Part shown: positions 17,453 through 26,974 of the stretch, piece by piece
How the letters are laid out: each line of letters starts with the position of its first letter
How positions within the stretch are numbered: the first letter of the stretch is position 1
Assembly (NCBI RefSeq): GCF_039543545.1
Contig: NZ_BAABJY010000001.1
Span: forward strand, 310,001 to 374,000
Source of the DNA: Luteimonas vadosa
GTDB lineage: Bacteria; Pseudomonadota; Gammaproteobacteria; Xanthomonadales; Xanthomonadaceae
Length of the DNA stretch: 64,000 nt
Reading direction: 5' to 3'
Notes under the pieces: generated by a model
Told to the model about the DNA's origin: nothing
Database searches by the model: none
Seen by the model: the letters and a program-made list of their open reading frames with translations, nothing else
Translations under genes and position numbers: made by a program

Positions 17453-17531
17453 TCGCGCCGCGCGGCATGGGCCGCGTTCGCACGCGGGAAGCGGCCGGGC
17501 AGGAAGACGGGCACCGCCCTACAATGGCCGC

Positions 17532-18269
17532 GTGAGTTTCCGCATCCGCGCCATCACCCTGGATCTCGACGACACGCTATGGCCGTTCGCGCCGATCGGC
17601 GAGCGCATCGAGCGCGCGATCGACGACTGGCTGCACACCCACAGTCCGCGCACGGCGCAGCGGTTTCCCATCCCCGCGATGCGCGCGTTGCGCGACCGCG
17701 TCCATGCCGAACATCCCCACCTCGCCCACGACTACAGCCGGCTGCGGCGCATGACCCTGGAGCAAGCGCTTTCGGAAAGCGGGGAAGATGCCACGTTGGC
17801 CGAAGCGGCGTACGAGGCCTTCCAGGCCGCCCGCAACGACATCGACTACTACCCCGACAGCCTCGCGGCGCTCCATCGCATCGCAGCACGCGTCCCCGTG
17901 GCGGCGGTCACCAACGGCAACGCCGACCTGGCGCGCATCGGCATCGCGGGACATTTCCGATTCACCCTGTGCTCGCGCGAACATGGCTCCGGGAAGCCCG
18001 ACGCCAGCATCTTCCTGGCTGCCTGCCAACGGCTGGGCCATGCGCCCGGCGACGTGCTGCATGTCGGCGACCACGACGAGATCGACGTGCTCGGCGCCGC
18101 GCGCGCCGGCTTGCGCAGCTGTTGGTTGAACCGCGCCGACGACCGCGGGCAACGCCGCGCCTGGCCGCACGCCGGGTTACGGCCCGACCTCGAATTCGAC
18201 ACCCTGACCGCCCTGGCCGACTGGCTGGACGCGAACCACCAGTCTTCGCCAAGGAGCGCCGCAGCATGA
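17532..18269 (+). CDS. HAD-family phosphatase (YigB/YjjG-like)
   Basis: 245 aa from GTG 17532. Motif I is LDLDDTLW with both catalytic aspartates, motif II is AVTNGNA, motif III Lys is in GSGKPDASIF, and motif IV is VGDHDEIDVLGA. The insertion cap is alpha-helical (residues 20-110), as in YigB and YjjG, which dephosphorylate flavin intermediates or nucleotides. In E. coli yigB lies next to xerC; here it is about 42 kb from xerC. It overlaps the aminopeptidase start by 4 bp (ATGA). Exact substrate is uncertain. Confidence 0.75.
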   Translation: MSFRIRAITLDLDDTLWPFAPIGERIERAIDDWLHTHSPRTAQRFPIPAMRALRDRVHAEHPHLAHDYSRLRRMTLEQALSESGEDATLAEAAYEAFQAARNDIDYYPDSLAALHRIAARVPVAAVTNGNADLARIGIAGHFRFTLCSREHGSGKPDASIFLAACQRLGHAPGDVLHVGDHDEIDVLGAARAGLRSCWLNRADDRGQRRAWPHAGLRPDLEFDTLTALADWLDANHQSSPRSAAA

Positions 18270-19672
18270 CGAGTTTCCCGCCCGGCTTCGCCGCACACGA
18301 CGATTCCGCGAGGCCTCGACCGCTGTACCTGGTCCACCGCGACCGGCTGCAGGCGTGGCAATCGCGCCAGCCCGCCGCCACCGTGCAATGGATGCTGGCC
18401 CACGGCTTCGACGCCGGTGCCGGCAGCCACCTGGTGCTGCCGGGGGGCGATGCCGGGCTCGCGGGCGCGGTGCTGGGCATCGGGGATCCGCTCGATCCGT
18501 TTTCCTACGCCCACGCCCCTTCCGTTCTCCCCGGCGGGGAGTGGGCCTTGAGCGGCGAGCTGTCGCCGGACGAATCACGCGCCTTCGAGCTCGGCTGGGG
18601 ACTGGGGAGTTACCGGTTCACCCGATACAAGAACGCCGTGCGCGAGCCGGCGCGGCTGGTGCTGCGCGCCATGGACGAGGAGGTGCGCGACGTGCTCGCG
18701 GCCTGCGTGCGGGTGCGCGACCTGGTCAACACGCCGACCCAGGACATGGGGCCGGAACATCTCGAAGACGTGGCGCGCGGTATCGCGCAAGCCCATGGCG
18801 CCGCCTTCGAAAGCATCGTCGGCGACGAACTGCTGGCGCGGAACTTCCCCGGGATCCACGCCGTCGGCCGCGCTTCGCATCGCGCGCCGCGTCTGCTTGC
18901 GATGCAATGGCCGGGGCCTGGAGGCGACGATGCCGCTTTGCCGCACGTCGCGATCGTCGGCAAGGGCGTGTGCTTCGACACCGGCGGCCTCAACATCAAG
19001 GGCAGCGACGGCATCCGCAACATGAAGAAGGACATGGGCGGCGGCGCGCATGCCCTGGCGCTCGCGGAGCTGGTCATGGCCCGCCAGCTGCCGATCCGGC
19101 TGACGCTGCTGGTGCCGGCCGTTGAGAACGCGATCGGACCGGACGCCTTCCGGCCCGGCGAGGTCATCGCCACGCGCCTGGGCGCCAGCGTCGAGATCGA
19201 CAACACCGATGCCGAAGGGCGCATCGTCCTCGGCGATGCCCTCACCTACGCCGGCGAGCAGTCGCCCGACCTGCTGCTGGATTTCGCCACGCTCACCGGC
19301 GCGGCGCGCGTGGCGCTTGGGCCGGAACTGCCCGCGCTGTACGCCAACGACGACGCCCTCGCCGAGGAGTGGCTGCAGGCGGGGGCGCGGGTTCGCGACC
19401 CGCTGTGGCGGATGCCGCTGTGGCGCCCCTACCTGCGCTACCTGACCAGCAACGTCGCCGACATCGCCAACAGCGGGCCGTCGAAGATGGCAGGCAGCAT
19501 CTCGGCCGCGCTCTACCTCGAGCGCTTCGTGCCCGCCGGACTCAAATGGGCGCACCTGGACGTGTTCGCCTGGAACGACAGTGAACGCCCGGGCAAGCCC
19601 GTCGGCGGCGAGGCGCAGGGACTGCGCGCGGCATACCTGATGCTGAAGCAGCGGGTCGCACGGCAGGAGTGA
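18266..19672 (+). CDS. leucyl aminopeptidase, M17 family
   Basis: 468 aa. The C-terminal half has the M17 metal-binding set: GKGVCFDTGGLNIKG with the Lys and Asp ligands, MKKDMGGGAH, and NTDAEGRIVLGDAL with the diagnostic NTDAEGR. Such enzymes are cytosolic, hexameric, two-metal exopeptidases releasing N-terminal Leu or other residues. The N-terminal half is divergent, closer to the shorter PepA-like group than to E. coli PepA. AAGGAG is placed 9 bases before ATG 18266, which overlaps the HAD gene stop. An intrinsic terminator follows. Confidence 0.88.
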   Translation: MTSFPPGFAAHDDSARPRPLYLVHRDRLQAWQSRQPAATVQWMLAHGFDAGAGSHLVLPGGDAGLAGAVLGIGDPLDPFSYAHAPSVLPGGEWALSGELSPDESRAFELGWGLGSYRFTRYKNAVREPARLVLRAMDEEVRDVLAACVRVRDLVNTPTQDMGPEHLEDVARGIAQAHGAAFESIVGDELLARNFPGIHAVGRASHRAPRLLAMQWPGPGGDDAALPHVAIVGKGVCFDTGGLNIKGSDGIRNMKKDMGGGAHALALAELVMARQLPIRLTLLVPAVENAIGPDAFRPGEVIATRLGASVEIDNTDAEGRIVLGDALTYAGEQSPDLLLDFATLTGAARVALGPELPALYANDDALAEEWLQAGARVRDPLWRMPLWRPYLRYLTSNVADIANSGPSKMAGSISAALYLERFVPAGLKWAHLDVFAWNDSERPGKPVGGEAQGLRAAYLMLKQRVARQE

Positions 19673-19686
19673 CCTGGGCCGCGAGC

Positions 19687-19721
19687 CCGATGCGTGTATC
19701 GCGCGCATCGGCGGGGTTTTT
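19687..19721 (+). terminator. intrinsic terminator after the aminopeptidase gene
   Basis: An 8-bp stem CCGATGCG/CGCATCGG (19687-19694 with 19704-19711) is followed by cggggttttt. It lies about 15 bases after the stop codon at 19672 and before a convergent gene. Confidence 0.65.
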
Positions 19722-19815
19722 CCGGGCGAGGCTTGTCTCAGCGTGAAGCCAGCGCCTTGTCTCCTGCGCCGTCGCGCATCCCCTGCCACTGCGCCGCGGA
19801 TGCGCCGGTCGCGGG

Positions 19816-20436
19816 CTAGGCCTTCTCCGCCATTTCCATCGAGGGGTTGGCGAGACCGGCGCCCTGCCGCGCACGCCAGCGGCGTTCCAGCACCACGATG
19901 GTGACCAGGTAGATCGCGACGATCGCGAGAGGCACCGCGACGAAGCGGTGGTCCGGCCAGGCGTAGTGCGCGACCAGGACGAGTGCGGTACGCACGATGG
20001 CGTGGAACCAGCCGATCCAGTGGCGGATGGTCCACGACAGCGGCAGCCACATCATCCCGGACAGGATGCCGACCGACAGCGGCAGCGAGGTGGGGTCGGC
20101 CCGGAAGAACGGGATCGCGATCGCCCACGCCAGTAGCGCCATCGCGACCGTCGAGAAGAACAGGGCGTCGAACGCGTTTTTCGGGCGGGTCTTGTCCATG
20201 AAGTCCTCGCCGGTCAGGCGGGACAGCCCGACTCCGAGCCAGACGATCATGCCCGTCGCCAGGAACAGCACCCAGACGGCGAGGGCGAGCGGCAGGGTCG
20301 CGCCGCCGATGGCGACGATGGTCCAGGCGATCGAGCCGGCCAGCGGCATCGCCAGGAAACGGCGGGAAGCGAAGGCCTCGCGCTGCGCGTCCAGCGACAG
20401 GGGCTGCTTGGGCATTGCAACGACATCGGCGGTCAT
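19816..20436 (-). CDS. integral membrane protein, unknown
   Basis: 206 aa with about six membrane segments, for example IAWTIVAIGGATLPLALAVW, VLFLATGMIVWLGVGL, FSTVAMALLAWAIAIPFF and VAVPLAIVAIYLVTIVVL. A conserved-looking loop SWTIRHWIGWFHAIVRT lies between helices. I do not recognise a family with confidence. AGGAG is 8 bases before the ATG. It is transcribed divergently from the next operon through a shared 40-bp promoter region that has its own palindrome, so it is probably under the control of the winged-helix regulator at 21089. Confidence 0.6.
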   Translation of the reverse strand: MTADVVAMPKQPLSLDAQREAFASRRFLAMPLAGSIAWTIVAIGGATLPLALAVWVLFLATGMIVWLGVGLSRLTGEDFMDKTRPKNAFDALFFSTVAMALLAWAIAIPFFRADPTSLPLSVGILSGMMWLPLSWTIRHWIGWFHAIVRTALVLVAHYAWPDHRFVAVPLAIVAIYLVTIVVLERRWRARQGAGLANPSMEMAEKA

Positions 20437-20453
20437 GCTGGCGGCTCCTGGGG

Positions 20454-20494
20454 TTGACGAACTCTAAATTACAGAGTACTTTGCATACCGTCAA
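20454..20494. promoter_or_regulatory. overlapping divergent promoters with a central palindrome
   Basis: On the plus strand TTGACG (20454-20459) precedes TACTTT (20477-20482) with a 17-bp spacer. On the minus strand TTGACG (20489-20494) precedes TAATTT (20466-20471), also with 17 bp. The two promoters face each other and overlap. Inside them is ACTCTaaattacAGAGT (20461-20477), a 5+5 bp inverted repeat that covers much of both core regions. It is a strong operator candidate for the winged-helix protein encoded two genes downstream. Confidence 0.7.
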
Positions 20495-20516
20495 TCCCCA
20501 GCCGCGAGCCGCCGCC

Positions 20517-21092
20517 ATGACCGAAACCGAACGCCTCAAGCAGGACCTCGACTACGTGGCCGCCGCCGTGCGACGACGGGACTGTCCACAGGGCCTGCCC
20601 GTCCTCTACTTCCTCTGGGCCGCCCTGCTTCCGATCGGATTCGCGTTGCCCGACTTCGCTCCGCGCTATGCGAGCCTGTACTGGCTCGTCGTCGGCATCG
20701 CGGGTGGTCTTTTCAGCTGGTGGTACGGATGGCGGCACGCGCGCCGCGCGGGCATCAACGATGCCGAGACCGGCCGGCGCTATGGCTACCACTGGCTGGT
20801 CGCGGGCGTGGCATTCGTGCTCGGCGCCTTGCCGATGGTCCTGGGCCGGGTCGAGCCTGGCATCGGTGCCTCCAACTTCCTGCTGGTGGCCGGCATCGTC
20901 TACGCCTTGGCCGGCGTGCACCTGGAACGCCCGCTGCTGGTCAGTGGCCTGCTGATGCTGGCGGCCTACGCCGTGCTGGTCGTCGCCTCCCCGCCCTACG
21001 TGTGGACGATGACCGGCATCGTCATCGGCATCTCCCTGCTCTGGGCAGGCCTGTCCGCGCGCGCCGGGAACCGCCACGACGCGTCGCGATGA
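20517..21092 (+). CDS. integral membrane protein, first gene of regulator operon
   Basis: 191 aa. A short cytosolic start (TERLKQDLDYVAAAVRRRD) precedes about five or six membrane helices (VLYFLWAALLPIGFALP, SLYWLVVGIAGGLFSWWYGW, WLVAGVAFVLGALPMVLG, FLLVAGIVYALAGVHL, IVIGISLLWAGL). The family is unnamed to me; such proteins often precede a small winged-helix regulator in Xanthomonadaceae. It overlaps the regulator by 4 bp, so the two are translationally coupled. Confidence 0.6.
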   Translation: MTETERLKQDLDYVAAAVRRRDCPQGLPVLYFLWAALLPIGFALPDFAPRYASLYWLVVGIAGGLFSWWYGWRHARRAGINDAETGRRYGYHWLVAGVAFVLGALPMVLGRVEPGIGASNFLLVAGIVYALAGVHLERPLLVSGLLMLAAYAVLVVASPPYVWTMTGIVIGISLLWAGLSARAGNRHDASR

Positions 21093-21388
21093 AAGCCCTC
21101 GATGGACTCGATCCGGCGCTTGAGCATCGCGCGAGGCTGGCGATCAGCGTGCTGCTGTCGCGCCATGGCGAGATCAGCTTCGCCGCGTTCAAGCAGCAGC
21201 TCGACCTGACCGACGGCAACCTCGGCGCGCAGCTGCGCAAGCTCGAGGACGCCGGCTACATCCTGCTGCGGCGTGACTTCGTCGAACGCAAGCCGGTCAC
21301 CTGGTATCGACTCAGTGCCGCAGGGCGCAGGGCGCTCGACAAGCACCTGCAGGCGCTGCAGTCGATGATCGCCGCGGCCGGCGCGTGA
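21089..21388 (+). CDS. winged-helix transcriptional regulator
   Basis: 99 aa consisting of a single winged-helix domain: RLAISVLLSRHGEISFAAFK, then LDLTDGNLGAQLRKLEDAGY as the recognition segment and KPVTWYRLSAAGRRALDKHL as the wing and final helix. This matches the short MarR/PadR-like 'winged helix DNA-binding' (HTH_34) group that acts as dimers. The ATGA overlap with the membrane protein gene and the palindrome at 20461-20477 suggest it represses its own operon and the divergent gene. Confidence 0.8.
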   Translation: MKALDGLDPALEHRARLAISVLLSRHGEISFAAFKQQLDLTDGNLGAQLRKLEDAGYILLRRDFVERKPVTWYRLSAAGRRALDKHLQALQSMIAAAGA

Positions 21389-21423
21389 ACCACCCAACCC
21401 GTCACCCGACCCAGGAGACAGCA

Positions 21424-22020
21424 ATGACCACGTTTCCATACAAGAACGTCCTGCTCGGCGCGCTGCTCGCCGCCGGCCTCCCGCTGGCCGTTGTCGCTGC
21501 CGACCAGCCCGACCCGCACAATCCGTCGCCACGCATCGCGGCGCAACGCGCGGCAATGGCCCCGCTTGCGAAGCTCGATGGCCACTGGCGCGGAACGGCG
21601 ACGATCGTGCTGCCCTCGGGCGAGACCCGCACGCTGGTGCAGACCGAGCGCGTCGGCAGTTTCCTCGACGGCTCGATCAAGGTCATCGAAGGCCGCGGCT
21701 ACGACGCCGAGGGCAACATCGACTTCAACGCCTTCGCCATCGTGTCCTTCGACCCGGCGAAGCAGGCATACAACTTCCGCAGCTATGCGCACGGGCGCTC
21801 CGGCGATTTCAAGTTCAAGCCCACCGACGACGGCTTCCAGTGGGAGATTCCCGCAGGCCCGGCGACGATCCGCTACACCGCGACGATCGCCGACGGGCAT
21901 TGGCGCGAGGTCGGGGAGCGCATCGTGCCTGGCCAAGCGCCGGTGCGCATGGTCACGCTGGACCTGCAGCGCATCGCCGACAGCGACTGGCCGGCCGCGG
22001 GCGCGGTGCCGAAGGAATGA
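21424..22020 (+). CDS. secreted DUF1579-like protein
   Basis: 198 aa with a signal peptide (VLLGALLAAGLPLAVVAADQ). The mature region has the DUF1579-type layout: KLDGHWRGTATIVLPSGETR near the start, FLDGSIKVIEGRGY, FAIVSFDPAKQAYNFRSYA, and a beta-rich end. These proteins resemble lipocalin-like barrels and their role is unknown. AGGAG precedes the ATG. It follows the regulator by 35 bp and probably belongs to the same transcript, so the operon would pair a membrane protein, its regulator and a periplasmic binding protein. Confidence 0.7.
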   Translation: MTTFPYKNVLLGALLAAGLPLAVVAADQPDPHNPSPRIAAQRAAMAPLAKLDGHWRGTATIVLPSGETRTLVQTERVGSFLDGSIKVIEGRGYDAEGNIDFNAFAIVSFDPAKQAYNFRSYAHGRSGDFKFKPTDDGFQWEIPAGPATIRYTATIADGHWREVGERIVPGQAPVRMVTLDLQRIADSDWPAAGAVPKE

Positions 22021-22133
22021 GCGCACCTGGTCGCGGATTCTCGCGCCGCCGGACCCCGGCGGTGACTAACGTCAACTTGGAAGGGCGGTGGAATGCCGTC
22101 ACACTGGCTGCTCCGCGACGCACATGAGTGCCG

Positions 22134-23378
22134 ATGAATACCAATGCCGACCTGCTGAAGGAGTTGCGCATCGACCGCCGGCCGGAGCCACCTCCGTCCA
22201 GGCGTGCGCTCTGGATCACGCTCGCCGTGGTCGTTGCCATCGTCCTGCTCGGCGGCGCGGCCTGGGCCTTCCTGTCGCGCGATGCCGGCATCGAGGTCCG
22301 GACCGCGCCGGTGGTCGCGCTGGGCAGCGGCAACGCACCGACCTCGGTGCTGGACGCCACCGGTTACGTCGTGGCCCGGCGCATGGCGACCGTGTCGGCG
22401 AAGGTGACCGGTCGGGTGCGCGAGGTGCTGATCGAAGAGGGCCAGCGGGTGGAGGCGGGTGAAGTGATGGCCACGCTCGACCCGATCGACGCGGACGCCC
22501 AGCGCGACCTGGCCGCGGCGCAGCTGGCGGCCGCGCGCAGCCAGATCGGCAGCGTGCAGGCGCAGCTGCGCGAAGCCGAATCCAATGCCGCGAGGCTGGG
22601 ATCGCTGGTCGGGCAGCAGCTGGTGTCGAAATCCCAGTACGAGCAGGCCGTCGCCCAGCGCGACGCCCTGCGCGCGCAGCTCGCCGCCACCCGGCGCAGC
22701 GCCCAGGTCGCGGCGCAACAGACGCGCATTGCCGGCATCGGCGTGGACAACACCGTTGTCCGCGCGCCGTTCGCCGGCGTGGTGATCGCCAAGGCCGCGC
22801 AGCCCGGCGAGATCATCTCGCCGCTGTCGGCCGGCGGCGGCTTCACCCGCACCGGCATCGGCACGATCGTCGACATGGATTCGCTCGAGGTGGAAGTCGA
22901 CGTCGGCGAGGCCTTCATCGGCCGCGTGCAGCCGAAGATGCCGGTGGAGGCCACGCTCAACGCCTATCCGGACTGGAAGATCCCCGCCGAGGTGGTCGCG
23001 ATCATCCCCGCGGCCGACCGCGGCAAGGCGACGGTCAAGGTGCGCATCGCCTTGAAGGAAAAGGACCCGCGCATCGTGCCGGAAATGGGGGTGCGCGTGA
23101 GCTTCCTCGAACAACCTGCCGCCAGGCCCGACGACCAGCCACGGGGCGTGCGCGTGCCGTCCGCTGCGATCGTCGAGCGCGACGGCGAGTCGGTGGCGTT
23201 CGCGCTGGGGGAAGACGACACGGTGGAGCGTCGCGCGCTGCGGACCGGCGACGCCCTGGGCAACGATCGCCAGGTGTTGTCCGGCCTGCGGGGCGGCGAG
23301 ACCGTGGTCCTCGACCCTCCGGAGACGCTTGGGGACGGCTCCAGGGTGCGCATGGCGGAGGAAGGCGAGGCGCCATGA
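22134..23378 (+). CDS. efflux periplasmic adaptor (MacA/HlyD-type)
   Basis: 414 aa. One N-terminal membrane anchor (ALWITLAVVVAIVLLGGAAW) is followed by a barrel-lipoyl region (TGYVVARRMATVSAKVTGRV), a long coiled-coil hairpin rich in Ala/Gln/Arg (residues 125-200), a second lipoyl half (NTVVRAPFAGVVIAKAAQPG) and a beta-barrel and membrane-proximal domain. It would bridge the inner-membrane ABC exporter to an outer-membrane channel. ATG 22134 is preferred over GTG 22128. The ATPase and two permeases follow in order, as in MacAB-like systems, though no TolC-type gene is present here. Confidence 0.8.
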   Translation: MNTNADLLKELRIDRRPEPPPSRRALWITLAVVVAIVLLGGAAWAFLSRDAGIEVRTAPVVALGSGNAPTSVLDATGYVVARRMATVSAKVTGRVREVLIEEGQRVEAGEVMATLDPIDADAQRDLAAAQLAAARSQIGSVQAQLREAESNAARLGSLVGQQLVSKSQYEQAVAQRDALRAQLAATRRSAQVAAQQTRIAGIGVDNTVVRAPFAGVVIAKAAQPGEIISPLSAGGGFTRTGIGTIVDMDSLEVEVDVGEAFIGRVQPKMPVEATLNAYPDWKIPAEVVAIIPAADRGKATVKVRIALKEKDPRIVPEMGVRVSFLEQPAARPDDQPRGVRVPSAAIVERDGESVAFALGEDDTVERRALRTGDALGNDRQVLSGLRGGETVVLDPPETLGDGSRVRMAEEGEAP

Positions 23379-23592
23379 GCGATCGTTCCATGACCCCATC
23401 GAATGCTTGCGGGAGGCACCTTGGCAGGAGTGTCGTCATGCACGGCGCAGCCACCCGCAGGGCGCACGAGGGGTCTTTCCTGCAAATCGGAAATCAACCC
23501 GCTTCCGTCCGCGGGAGCAGGAGTGTTGGAAAAAGGTCATCGCTTCATCGCACCGCACCTGGCGGCAGTTCGACCCTGAGAGGAGTTTGGCA
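23379..23592 (+). other. 214-bp gap inside the exporter operon
   Basis: The adaptor and ATPase genes are separated by this spacer. A 73-residue frame starting at 23375 overlaps the adaptor stop but lacks family resemblance and has no convincing coding character, so I do not call it. Nothing else is recognised. Confidence 0.4.
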
Positions 23593-24285
<693 letters not shown>

Positions 24286-24289
24286 ATGG

Positions 24290-24412
24290 CACTGACCCAT
24301 CCCCCGTTTACGGGAGATGGGTTGGGGTGAGGGCGCCGAGCTGTACCGGGCATCACGCACCCCCAGCCCGACCCTCCCCCGCTGCCGCGGGGGAGGGGGC
24401 AAGCATCAAAAG
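24290..24412. repeat. REPIN-like doublet of REP hairpins
   Basis: Two hairpins in opposite orientation stand within 115 bp. The first is cccatcccccgtttacgggagatggg with a ttggggtgagggc shoulder, which is the reverse complement of the shoulder at 4958-4970. The second is ccctcccccgctgccgcggg-gagggg (near 24373-24400) with a cccccagcccg shoulder. Paired inverted REPs are the hallmark of REPIN elements. The doublet sits between the ATPase and first permease genes of one operon. Confidence 0.55.
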
Positions 24413-24424
24413 TGGAGTCGAGCG

Positions 24425-25585
24425 ATGAAATACCTGTCACTGGTCTGGGCGCAGCTGTTCCGCAGCAAGACGCGCACCCTGCTGACCCTGCTGTCAGTGG
24501 TCGCTGCCTTCCTGTTGTTCGGCCTGCTCGATTCGGTGCGCGTGGCCTTCAACTCGGGCGGCAGCGTGGCCGGGGCGAACCGCATGGTGGTGGCTTCGCG
24601 GCTGTCGATCACGCAGATGCTGCCCTACAGCCTCGATGCGCAGATCCGCACCATCCCCGGCGTCAAGCAGCTGTCCTACGCAGCCTGGTTCGGCGGCATC
24701 TACCGGGATCCCAAGAACTTCTTCCCGAACTTCTCGGTCGGACCGGAGTATTTCGACCTATACCCCGAGTACGTCTTGCCGCCTGCGCAGCGCAAGGCCT
24801 TCGACGCCGATCGCACCGGCGCGGTGGTCGGCAAGGCGCTGGCCGAGCGCCACGGCTGGAAGCTCGGCGACACCATCCCGCTGCAGGCCACGATCTTTCC
24901 GCAGAAGGATGGCAGCAACAACTGGCCGCTGACCCTGCGCGGCATCTTCGAGGTCAAGGATGCCAAGCGCCGCGGCGAGGAGAACCAGCTCTGGTTCCAC
25001 TGGAAGTATTTCGACGAGGCCAACCAGTTCGTCAGCAACCGGGTGGGCTGGTTCATCGTCAAGCTGGACAACCCGGACCACGCAGTGCGCGTGGCCAAGG
25101 CCATCGACGCCTTGTCCGAGAACTCCGACCACGAGACCAAGACCCAGACCGAGGCGGCGTTCAACCAGGCCTTCGCCAAGCAGTTCGCCGACATCGGCCT
25201 GATCGTCAGCGCGATCATGGGCGCGGTGTTCTTCACCCTGATCCTGCTGACCGGCAACACCATGGCGCAGGCGGTGCGCGAACGCATCCCGGAACTGGCG
25301 ATCCTGAAGACCCTGGGCTTCAAGGACGGCACCGTGCTGGCCCTGGTGCTGGTCGAATCGATGCTGCTGGTGCTGCTGGGCGGCGTGCTCGGGCTCGGTA
25401 TCGCGGCGATGATGATCCCCGGCGTCAGCGCCGCCAGCGGCGGCCTGATCCAGCTGCCCAGCGTGCTGCCGCAGACCTGGGCGGTTGGCGTCGCATTGAT
25501 GCTGGCCATCGGCCTGGTCGTGGGCGTGCTGCCGGCGCTGCGCGCGCGGCGGCTGAAGATCGTCGACGCGCTGGCCGGGCGATGA
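24425..25585 (+). CDS. ABC exporter permease 1 (FtsX/MacB-like)
   Basis: 386 aa. One N-terminal membrane helix (TRTLLTLLSVVAAFLLFGLL) is followed by a roughly 210-residue periplasmic domain, and three C-terminal helices (VSAIMGAVFFTLILLTGNTM, LALVLVESMLLVLLGGVLGL, WAVGVALMLAIGLVVGVLPA), the MacB/FtsX topology. The conserved ERIPELAILKTLGFKDGTV loop contacting the ATPase is present. The permease is shorter than MacB and has no fused ATPase. A second permease gene follows after 64 bp, so the exporter is probably a heterodimer. Confidence 0.82.
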   Translation: MKYLSLVWAQLFRSKTRTLLTLLSVVAAFLLFGLLDSVRVAFNSGGSVAGANRMVVASRLSITQMLPYSLDAQIRTIPGVKQLSYAAWFGGIYRDPKNFFPNFSVGPEYFDLYPEYVLPPAQRKAFDADRTGAVVGKALAERHGWKLGDTIPLQATIFPQKDGSNNWPLTLRGIFEVKDAKRRGEENQLWFHWKYFDEANQFVSNRVGWFIVKLDNPDHAVRVAKAIDALSENSDHETKTQTEAAFNQAFAKQFADIGLIVSAIMGAVFFTLILLTGNTMAQAVRERIPELAILKTLGFKDGTVLALVLVESMLLVLLGGVLGLGIAAMMIPGVSAASGGLIQLPSVLPQTWAVGVALMLAIGLVVGVLPALRARRLKIVDALAGR

Positions 25586-25649
25586 GGAGTCCCGCGATGG
25601 AACCCGTTCGCGATTCGAGCCGGATCGAAACCCACAGGATGCCGACACC

Positions 25650-26960
25650 ATGAAACGTCCCTGGCTGGTCAACCTGCTGTCCATCCTCGCCATGGTCGCC
25701 GGCCTGGTGGCATGGATCTTCCTGCCCTGGTACGGCGTGCTGGCCCTGGCGGTCGCCGTCGGGGTGTGGCTGGCCGTCACCCGCAGCGGCCGGCTGTCGC
25801 TGGCCGCCGCGAGAATCGGCATCGCCAGCCTGCCGCAGCGCTGGGGCGCCTCGTCGGTGATCGTGATCGGCATCGCCGGCGTGGTCGGCGTGCTGGTGGC
25901 GATGCTGGCCATGGGCGAGGGCTTCAAGGCCACGCTTGACCAGACCGGCAGCGACGACACCGCGATCATCCTGCGCGGCGGCTCGCAGGCGGAAACAAAT
26001 TCGGTGATCACCCGCGACCAGGTGCCGCTGATCTCCAGCCTGCCCGGCATCGCCCGGGCCGCCGACGGCAAGCCGCTGGTGTCGCCGGAACTGTCGCAGA
26101 TCATCAACCTGCCCAGCATGGGCGACGGCAGCGACGCCAACGCGCAGGTGCGCGGCGTCGGGCCGCAGGCCTGGGAATTGCGCAAGCAGGTGAAGATCGT
26201 CGAGGGTCGCGAGTTCGGCGCGGGGTTGCGCGAACTGGTCGTCGGCCAGGGCGCGCAATCGCAGTTTCGCGGACTCCAGGTCGGCGACAGCCTCGAACTG
26301 GCCAACCAGGACTGGGCCATTGTCGGCAAGTTCGCCTCCGGCGACGCGCATGATTCCGAGCTGTGGGCGGACGCCGAGACATTGGCCTCGACCTACAATC
26401 GCCGCGCCTACCAGTCGATCACCGTGCGCACCGAAGGCAATGCCGGCTACCAGTCGTTCAAGGCGGCGATGGACGCGGACCCGCGCCTGAAGCTGGACGT
26501 GCTGACCACGCGAGACTACTACAGCAAGCAGTCCGAAGGCCTGACCAAGCTGATCAAGATCCTCGGCACGGTGATCGGCACGATCATGGCGATCGGCGCG
26601 GTGTTCGGTGCGCTCAACACGATGTACGCGGCGGTGGCCGGGCGGGCGCGCGAGATCGCGACCATGCGCGCGATCGGCTTCCGCGGCACGCCGGTGGTGA
26701 TGGCGGTGATGCTCGAGACCATGTTGCTGGCGTTCGTCGGCGGCGTGCTCGGCGCGCTGGTCGCGTGGGTGGTGTTCAACGGCTACACCGTGTCGACCCT
26801 GGGGCAGAACTTCAGCCAGGTGGTGTTCCAGTTCCGCGTTTCGCCGGAGCTGCTGTGGACCGGGCTGAAGTGGGCGCTCGGCATCGGCCTGGTCGGCGGC
26901 CTGTTCCCCGCCCTGCGCGCCGCGCGCCTGCCGGTGACCACGGCGTTGCGCGAGACCTGA
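25650..26960 (+). CDS. ABC exporter permease 2 (FtsX/MacB-like)
   Basis: 436 aa with the same fold as permease 1 but an extra pair of N-terminal helices (LLSILAMVAGLVAWIFLPWY, LALAVAVGVWLAVTRSG) before the MacB-type start SSVIVIGIAGVVGVLVAMLA. The coupling loop AREIATMRAIGFRGTPVVM and three final membrane helices are clear. The periplasmic domain (residues 90-300) differs from that of permease 1. With the adaptor and ATPase it completes a MacAB-like exporter whose substrate is unknown. A GC hairpin follows. Confidence 0.82.
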   Translation: MKRPWLVNLLSILAMVAGLVAWIFLPWYGVLALAVAVGVWLAVTRSGRLSLAAARIGIASLPQRWGASSVIVIGIAGVVGVLVAMLAMGEGFKATLDQTGSDDTAIILRGGSQAETNSVITRDQVPLISSLPGIARAADGKPLVSPELSQIINLPSMGDGSDANAQVRGVGPQAWELRKQVKIVEGREFGAGLRELVVGQGAQSQFRGLQVGDSLELANQDWAIVGKFASGDAHDSELWADAETLASTYNRRAYQSITVRTEGNAGYQSFKAAMDADPRLKLDVLTTRDYYSKQSEGLTKLIKILGTVIGTIMAIGAVFGALNTMYAAVAGRAREIATMRAIGFRGTPVVMAVMLETMLLAFVGGVLGALVAWVVFNGYTVSTLGQNFSQVVFQFRVSPELLWTGLKWALGIGLVGGLFPALRAARLPVTTALRET

Positions 26961-26974
26961 GCGGTCCCGTCGCA

